Made by a program: the position numbers and the translations under genes. The notes under the pieces were generated by a model that saw nothing but the letters and a program-made list of their open reading frames with translations, was not told the origin of the DNA and did not search any database. From assembly GCA_946481315.1 (NCBI GenBank), contig CAMLMH010000002.1:62001-126000 (forward strand): a DNA stretch of 64,000 nucleotides. Direction: 5' to 3'. This document shows, piece by piece, positions 59,160-64,000 of this stretch (positions within the stretch are counted from its first letter, which is position 1; every line of letters begins with the position of its first letter). This DNA comes from an uncultured Bacteriovorax sp. (GTDB lineage: Bacteria; Bdellovibrionota; Bacteriovoracia; Bacteriovoracales; Bacteriovoracaceae).

Positions 59160-60416
59160 ATGGTAAGAAACTGGCTTTTTAAATTAATTGCTCTAGGTAA
59201 ATTGCTATCAGTTAGATGTGCAATGTTTGCACTGCTTGCGATATTATCTTCGTTGACCGCAATCATTTTTAAAGATTTTGTTCCAGATGATTTAGTTAAG
59301 CTGTCCGGCGGAAATGCAGTTGAAGATATTTTGAAGGTAATGGCATCTTCCATGCTGCTGGTGGTGACATTTGCCCTGTCTGCAATGGTGGCAGCTTATA
59401 ACTCTGCAACCCAGGTTGCTACACCTAGAGCAACTACGCTGATCAAGGACGATTCCAAAACGCTTTCTGCCATTTCTATTTTTTTAGGCGCGTTCATTTA
59501 TGCGATCGTTTCGCTAATTGCACTGTCTACCAATTATTATGGTAAGGAGGGTAGGGCGATTTTACTGCTCATTACTGTGCTTGTGCTCACAAGTGTAGTT
59601 GTAGTTATCATCAGGTGGGTGGAGCATTTAAAAAATATGATAAGTGTGCATGAAACAATTAAGAGTGTGGAGAAAGCCGCAACAATGGCACTTCTTGAGC
59701 GGTTGAGTAATCCTAATTTTGGTTGCAAGCACTTTGCTGAATTACCGAGCGGACTTAAGGTGATTACTTTTAATCAAATTGGGTTTATTCAAAACATTGA
59801 TATATCGTCTTTAAATGATTTATGCAAAAAATTTATGATTGAGCTTTACATAGTCAAAGATATTGGCTCATTTGTTCATCACAAAACTGTCCTGGGCCAT
59901 GTCAAGTGCAATGAAAAAATGCTGTCAGAGCACGGCGAAAAAGCCATTCATCAGGCATTTACGATAGACAGTAATAGAACCTTTGAAAGCGACCCTATAT
60001 ATGGGGTGTCTGTCCTCTCAGGTATCGGGCAAAAAGCAATGTCTCCATCTTTAAACGACGTGGGTACTGCGATGGATGTCATTTCTACTTTGGTGAGGAT
60101 TTTGATGCAATGGAATCGTCAGAGCTGTCAAGTTAATGAGAGCGACCGTTCATTTGACAGAATTTTTTTTCCTGAATTTAAGGTGAATGAACTAATCTAT
60201 GCTGCTTTTTACAACCTTGGAAAGGAGTCCATAAGGAGTGTAGAGGTCACTCAGGTCTTAAGCCGTGGATTGGAAATGTTAAAAAATAATGGCAGTACGG
60301 AATTTACTGATGGAATTAACCATCAGTTGCGTATTCTTCTTCGAAGGTTTAAGAGTGAAAATAACTTCGATCCCGATATTGACCTAGTCACGTTTTCATT
60401 TCGGGACGAAAGTTAA
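59160..60416 (+). CDS. DUF2254 family membrane protein
   Basis: A 418-residue protein with four membrane helices in the first 170 residues (including CAMFALLAILSSLTAIIF, VTFALSAMVAAYNSAT and AILLLITVLVLTSVVVVII). A cytoplasmic region follows that contains GIGQKAMSPSLNDVGTAMD, the DUF2254 signature (family consensus similar to R-A-L-S-P-A-x-N-D-P-x-T-A). Other members often act as membrane proteins of unknown function in ion or stress response. It shares no transcript with its neighbours as far as can be seen. Confidence 0.8.
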   Translation: MVRNWLFKLIALGKLLSVRCAMFALLAILSSLTAIIFKDFVPDDLVKLSGGNAVEDILKVMASSMLLVVTFALSAMVAAYNSATQVATPRATTLIKDDSKTLSAISIFLGAFIYAIVSLIALSTNYYGKEGRAILLLITVLVLTSVVVVIIRWVEHLKNMISVHETIKSVEKAATMALLERLSNPNFGCKHFAELPSGLKVITFNQIGFIQNIDISSLNDLCKKFMIELYIVKDIGSFVHHKTVLGHVKCNEKMLSEHGEKAIHQAFTIDSNRTFESDPIYGVSVLSGIGQKAMSPSLNDVGTAMDVISTLVRILMQWNRQSCQVNESDRSFDRIFFPEFKVNELIYAAFYNLGKESIRSVEVTQVLSRGLEMLKNNGSTEFTDGINHQLRILLRRFKSENNFDPDIDLVTFSFRDES

Positions 60417-60418
60417 AG

Positions 60419-60954
60419 ATGAATGCCTTGGACGATAGGACAAATCAAGCCCATTTTCTGGCTAGTTTAATATAGATAAGTATGAAAATGAAATTACTCA
60501 AATTGTGAATGTTTCAATTGAAGAGTCTCTTCCTGCTGCAAACATTAAAAATATTGCTATAACAAATCATTTTTCAGGTCATCACTATGTCAATTGTGAT
60601 CCGGGAAGGTTAATTCAAGTTATAAATAATTTACTCGGTAATGCCATAAAATTCTCACCTGATGACTCAGAAGTAAGTGTCAGAATTGAAGAAAGTAAGG
60701 ATGTAGTAACTATAACAATAAAAGACAACGGGCCTGGGATATCAAGAGAAGACCTGAGCCATTTATTCGATCGGTATTGGCAGTCGCAGAAAACTGCCCA
60801 TAGAGGAACAGGTTTAGGCCTCTTTATTTCCAAGACCATTATTGAACTGCATGGGGGGACTATAAAAGTCAGCTCCAAGTTAGGACAAGGAGCTGTTTTT
60901 TGTGTATATCTCCCGAAATTGCGTTCTGGAATTATTCATGAAGGATCACCTTAA
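60419..60954 (+). pseudogene. Histidine kinase remnant lacking the phospho-acceptor domain
   Basis: From 60505 the frame encodes a histidine kinase ATPase domain: N box NNLLGNAIKFSP, G1 DNGPGISRED, F box LFDRYWQSQ, G2 GTGLGLFIS. The HisKA part with its phospho-acceptor His is missing. A short frame from 60419 reads LDDRTNQAHFLASLI, which recalls the lead-in to a HisKA helix (RTxQxxFLAxxSHE), and then stops in TAG. I infer a kinase that lost its central 60 to 80 residues and went out of frame. The remaining domain alone could not relay phosphate. Confidence 0.65.
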
Positions 60955-61048
60955 CATTAATCATGTAAAATTTTTTTTATAAAGGACTATTAAAAGTATA
61001 ACAAAACCTCTAAAATTTTTTTCTATTCAAAAATTTTTGAGGTTCTTT

Positions 61049-61405
61049 ATGTCAGACGAAAGCCAGACTTGTCCGAAATGCAATTCTCCGTATGGTTATC
61101 CGGATGGAAACTTATGGATATGTCCGGAGTGCGCACATGAATGGACACTGGCCAGTGAGGAATCGACTGTGGAAGTGGCCGCTGGTCCAAAATTTCTGGA
61201 TGCCAATGGTGTGCAGCTGCAGTCTGGTGACACCGTCCGAACTGTGAAGGATTTAAAAGTGGGAGGAGAGACTCTCAAATCAGGAACTAAAGTGAAAAGT
61301 ATCAGACTGCTGGACGATCCTGTCGATGGACATGATATTTCCTGCAAAGTTGATGGTTTTGGGTCAATTTATTTAAAATGTTCAGTAGTTAGAAAAGATT
61401 CATAA
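61049..61405 (+). CDS. yjdM: YjdM/PhnA-family zinc-ribbon protein
   Basis: The start at 61049 gives the family N-terminus; 12 earlier bases are in frame but unlikely. The zinc ribbon is CPKC (residues about 7-10) and CPEC (about 27-30). The C-terminal domain (LQSGDTVRTVKDLKVGGETL, GTKVKSIRLL, ISCKVDGFGSIYLKC) is the conserved PhnA domain. The family was long annotated as alkylphosphonate utilisation but has no proven role in it. At 118 residues the length is typical. Confidence 0.9.
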   Translation: MSDESQTCPKCNSPYGYPDGNLWICPECAHEWTLASEESTVEVAAGPKFLDANGVQLQSGDTVRTVKDLKVGGETLKSGTKVKSIRLLDDPVDGHDISCKVDGFGSIYLKCSVVRKDS

Positions 61406-61463
61406 TTTTAAAAAACTGAGCCTTGTCATAGTGAAAGCTCCTCACTGGCCGTAATTAAGTGTC

Positions 61464-62603
61464 ATGAAACAGACATTTTTAAACGGCATGACTCCCGAAT
61501 ATTTTTTAAAACATTATTGGAACAAAAGGCCTTATCACTTTAAAGCAGCTGTTCCCAACGCTCCCAAGCTTGGAGAGCGCGAAGATTTTTTTAAACTGGC
61601 ACGTGATCCTGATTTTGAATCCCGTATGGTGATTGAAGCCGGCGGCGATTATCCCTGGCAGTCGAAACTGGGACCTTTTAAGAAGAGTGATTACAAAAAA
61701 AAGGCCCTCTGGACTCTCGTTTGTCACAACCTTGAACTACAAAATGAGCCTTTTCAGGATCTGAAAAGGCAAGTCAGTTTTATTCCTGAATGGCATTTTG
61801 ATGACATCATGGCGACAATTTCGACTAAAGGATCTTCGGTCGGAGCTCACATTGATGATTATTCTGTTTTCATTATTCAGGGAAAAGGAAAAAGGCGCTG
61901 GCTACTGGAAGAGAATCCTGCCCATGATTATCTCCCTGATCTGGATATTCGTTTACTGGCCAAGTTTAATCCGACCGAAGAGATCATTCTAGAGCCGGGA
62001 GACATGCTCTATCTTCCGCCCAATCTCGCTCATCACGGTATCAGCATAGAAGACAGTATTTCTTATTCAATTGGTTTTCAGTCTGTTCGATACAATCATC
62101 TTATCGTTCATCACGCTATGGAGCTGATGAACGAATTAGAAGGTGTGGCCAGCTTTAGGGATAAACAACCTCTGAAGGCCCAGGATCGTTTTGAAGTTCC
62201 AAAAAATGTCAGCGATGCCATTTATGATGAAGTCATCACTCTTTTGAGTGACAGAAATCGCTTCGATAATAGTTTACTTAAGTTTTTGTCCCGTCCCAAA
62301 ACAGAGACAACCGTAAATGAAGATTACAGTGAAAAAGAGGCCCTGAGGATTTTTAAATCAAAGAAGCTGCTGCGCGATCCATGGGCAAAAATGGTTTCAA
62401 GCAAAAAAAAGAAGGGCCTTTTTCAAGTGGCCATAAATCAAAAGGTCTATGATTTAAATAAAACGGAATACGATCTGTTGAGTGCTTATTTTGAACCGTC
62501 ACCATTAAAGTCCATTAAAGTGAAGGCAAGTGATTTGAAAGTAGAGGCGGTAAAAAAGATATTAATTGATGGTTTGAATTCAGGTGTTTTTAGAATCAAT
62601 TGA
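61464..62603 (+). CDS. JmjC/cupin ribosomal oxygenase, RoxA (YcfD)-like
   Basis: A 379-residue 2-oxoglutarate/Fe(II) oxygenase. The N-terminal PEYFLKHYWNKRPYHFK is the YcfD opening. The iron triad is His and Asp in VGAHIDDYSVFIIQ and His in LPPNLAHHGIS. GKRRWLLEE is the strand after the first ligands. Bacterial YcfD hydroxylates Arg81 of ribosomal protein L16. The C-terminal winged-helix-like part (after about residue 250) is present. The match to YcfD is strong in the core, so a ribosomal target is likely. Confidence 0.87.
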   Translation: MKQTFLNGMTPEYFLKHYWNKRPYHFKAAVPNAPKLGEREDFFKLARDPDFESRMVIEAGGDYPWQSKLGPFKKSDYKKKALWTLVCHNLELQNEPFQDLKRQVSFIPEWHFDDIMATISTKGSSVGAHIDDYSVFIIQGKGKRRWLLEENPAHDYLPDLDIRLLAKFNPTEEIILEPGDMLYLPPNLAHHGISIEDSISYSIGFQSVRYNHLIVHHAMELMNELEGVASFRDKQPLKAQDRFEVPKNVSDAIYDEVITLLSDRNRFDNSLLKFLSRPKTETTVNEDYSEKEALRIFKSKKLLRDPWAKMVSSKKKKGLFQVAINQKVYDLNKTEYDLLSAYFEPSPLKSIKVKASDLKVEAVKKILIDGLNSGVFRIN

Positions 62604-62623
62604 GTGGACTTGAGATCGATCTA

Positions 62624-62989
62624 TTATTTTTGAAGAGTGAGTTTAACCATCTCAGTAAACTCATCAAGATCAAAGGGTTTTCTTAAAAAACCCTGATAGC
62701 TGTTTTCCGGTAGCTTGGTCGTGTGTAACTGCGCGGCACTAGAGAGGATTAACGGGATATGCTGGTAACGTGATTCTGCTCTTAGCTGACGGGTGAATTC
62801 ATAGCCATCCATAAGCGGCATCATGATGTCGCAGATGATGAGAGCTGGTAAAGCCTCAGAATTGAGAACATCTCTTGCCTCATGGCCATTGGAAGTTAAC
62901 CGGACTTCATAACCTTCCATTTCCAGGGCAAGTTCCATAGTGCTTCCAATGTCGTATTCATCTTCGACGATGAGAATTTTTTTCACCAC
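62624..62989 (-). CDS. Single-domain response regulator
   Basis: A 121-residue receiver: acidic pocket Glu9-Asp10-Glu11, phospho-acceptor Asp54 in LIICDIMMP, Ser-Ser in LILSSAAQ, and Lys in FLRKPFD. There is no output domain. Its ATG shares one base with the stop codon of the KaiC-like ATPase, so it is translationally coupled to it. The pair suggests a KaiC-type ATPase signalling through a receiver. Confidence 0.9.
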   Translation of the reverse strand: MVKKILIVEDEYDIGSTMELALEMEGYEVRLTSNGHEARDVLNSEALPALIICDIMMPLMDGYEFTRQLRAESRYQHIPLILSSAAQLHTTKLPENSYQGFLRKPFDLDEFTEMVKLTLQK

Positions 62990-63999
62990 TATCTCTTTCC
63001 TGCCTTACTTTTTTTCTTAGCAGGTTTTTTAGCTGCAGATTTCTTACTGGAAACTTTCGTTTTTTTTCTTGAAGTGATGATTACTGCCGGTGCTCTTTCT
63101 CTTGAATTGACAAAAATTCCTTTGTCAGTGATATCGAGTCTATTAGTCCCTTTATCAAAATTAGAGTTTCGCATTTTAAGTATAGTGACAGCGTTGATAA
63201 TATCATCGTCTACGCTTTCATGATGAAAGAAGATGACCGCTTCATTAACTGCTGATAGTTCTGCAAACTGGCGCGAAGAGAAATTTCCAAAATAAGAAAC
63301 TTCTTCTATCAAAATAACAGTAACACCTAGTCTTTTAAGCTCCATCATTAGTGAAGTTATAAACTGACGCATACGGGTTGGATTACCCGCAGAAGTCATT
63401 AGTCCATCCATACCATCAATGACAACACGTTTGATTTCTCGGGATTTCACTTGTTCAATGAGCCGATAGGCAAGCTCATCTATTTCAGCCTCAAGAGCGG
63501 GTTGCCACAATAAATCAATCAGTTTTTTATCGACCCATTTGCGGATGTTACACGAAATGGAGTCGGCCTTAACAAAAATTTCTTCCGGCCGCTCATAGAA
63601 ACCAAAATACAAACCTTTTTCTCCAGCTTCAGCCCCTGCATAAAGATATTGAAGGGCCACAGATGTTTTTCCGGTGCCGGCGCTTCCGATAAAAGTACAG
63701 AATGTATGTTTTCTTAATCCACCATTTAACATTGCATCAAGGCCTGAAATTCCAGTAGAAAGTCGGGCATGAGTGGGCACATGTATTTCGCGTTCCTGAT
63801 TCTGACACTCCAGCCGTGGAAAGACTGTTATTCCGCTGCTGTCGATTTTGTAATGGTGCTTGCCATAGTAATGACCACTGCCACGGAATTTTCGAACCTC
63901 AATCTGACGTCGCACCCGAGCATCAAAATTTTCATAATGAAAAGAAATAATTCCATCGACCATAGTATGCTCAGGTTTGGAAAGATGACCTTCCATCGA
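62989..63999 (-). CDS. KaiC-like two-domain ATPase, 5' part cut by window
   Basis: The frame is open towards the right edge. The first 60 residues (LSKPEHTMVDGIISFHYENF, KFRGSGHYYGKHHYKI, GITVFPRLE) match the end of a first KaiC domain, so the N-terminal domain lies outside. The second domain has Walker A GSAGTGKTS, the catalytic Glu pair in YFGFYERPEEI, Walker B RVVIDGMDGL, and an Arg-rich C-terminal lobe. The last 25 residues are almost all Lys, Ala and Ser (KKTKVSS...AKKPAKKKSKAGKR), a basic tail unusual for KaiC that may bind nucleic acid or a partner. The downstream receiver gene overlaps by one base. Confidence 0.85.
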   Translation of the reverse strand, partial: SMEGHLSKPEHTMVDGIISFHYENFDARVRRQIEVRKFRGSGHYYGKHHYKIDSSGITVFPRLECQNQEREIHVPTHARLSTGISGLDAMLNGGLRKHTFCTFIGSAGTGKTSVALQYLYAGAEAGEKGLYFGFYERPEEIFVKADSISCNIRKWVDKKLIDLLWQPALEAEIDELAYRLIEQVKSREIKRVVIDGMDGLMTSAGNPTRMRQFITSLMMELKRLGVTVILIEEVSYFGNFSSRQFAELSAVNEAVIFFHHESVDDDIINAVTILKMRNSNFDKGTNRLDITDKGIFVNSRERAPAVIITSRKKTKVSSKKSAAKKPAKKKSKAGKR

Positions 64000-64000
64000 A

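Noticed and set aside
1..64000. tRNA and rRNA genes
   Set aside because: The intergenic gaps are short and I saw no cloverleaf-like sequence with a TTCRANNC arm; absence by eye is not proof.

Overview
The window looks like chromosome from a Gram-negative, motile, moderately AT-rich bacterium. The clues are outer-membrane barrels, lipoproteins with lipoboxes, a chemoreceptor, menaquinone synthesis, and many secreted proteins without obvious relatives. The mix of lone response regulators, secreted peptidase-like proteins, novel lipoproteins and a two-domain KaiC-like ATPase fits the Bdellovibrionota, perhaps a Bacteriovorax/Peredibacter-type predator. That placement is inference; no rRNA or tRNA gene was seen to confirm it.

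Layout. 1-9.4 kb: a HAD-like protein cut by the left edge, two adjacent secreted clan-CD peptidase-like proteins, rlmN, a response regulator with a degraded HD-GYP domain, TatD, TrmN6-like methylase, msrA and an aldehyde dehydrogenase. 9.4-20.5 kb: a secreted single-Cache protein next to a chemoreceptor, rmuC (start site buried in a hairpin), menB with a flavodoxin-fold reductase, a QEGLA-motif peptidase-like protein, a GST, rlmC, pdxH and a HIT protein. 20.5-30.7 kb: envelope proteins, including a HEXXH secreted protein divergent from a UbiB-like kinase that carries a lipoprotein signal, then grxB and an lplT-like transporter. 30.7-42.3 kb: transketolase, a second ALDH, gltX, a RoxA-like di-haem cytochrome, an RNase D-like exonuclease, a YajQ/Nudix operon and an EF-hand lipoprotein. 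42.5-48.9 kb: a barrel protein, a Ser/Thr/Gly-rich secreted protein, a four-gene extracytoplasmic flavin electron-transfer operon (ApbE, porin-like barrel, FMN-binding protein, four-helix membrane protein), and mutM.

From 48.9 to 57.7 kb lies a probable genomic island. It is bounded by a perfect 32-bp direct repeat made of the ribosome-binding site and first codons of mutM. It carries a CusCBA-type metal efflux system whose adaptor is unusually small, a DUF3347-like gene with two compensating homopolymer frameshifts, a MerR regulator with a textbook 20-bp-spacer promoter, two near-duplicate CopZ-like Fe-S metallochaperones, a MerT-like protein and a truncated MerP-like protein. No integrase is visible. 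The genes make a coherent soft-metal (Cu/Ag and/or Hg) handling module: uptake and chaperone proteins under MerR control on one side, and tripartite export on the other.

57.7-61 kb is transitional: short repeats, a small possible excisionase remnant, an OB-fold secreted protein, a DUF2254 membrane protein and a broken histidine kinase. 61-64 kb returns to core-like genes: yjdM/phnA, an L16-hydroxylase-like cupin, and a KaiC-like ATPase overlapping a response regulator, cut by the right edge.

The most unusual items are the mutM-linked island and its compact efflux adaptor, the doubly frameshifted DUF3347 gene, the flavin operon with an operator-like inverted repeat against its first start codon, and the exported UbiB-like kinase.
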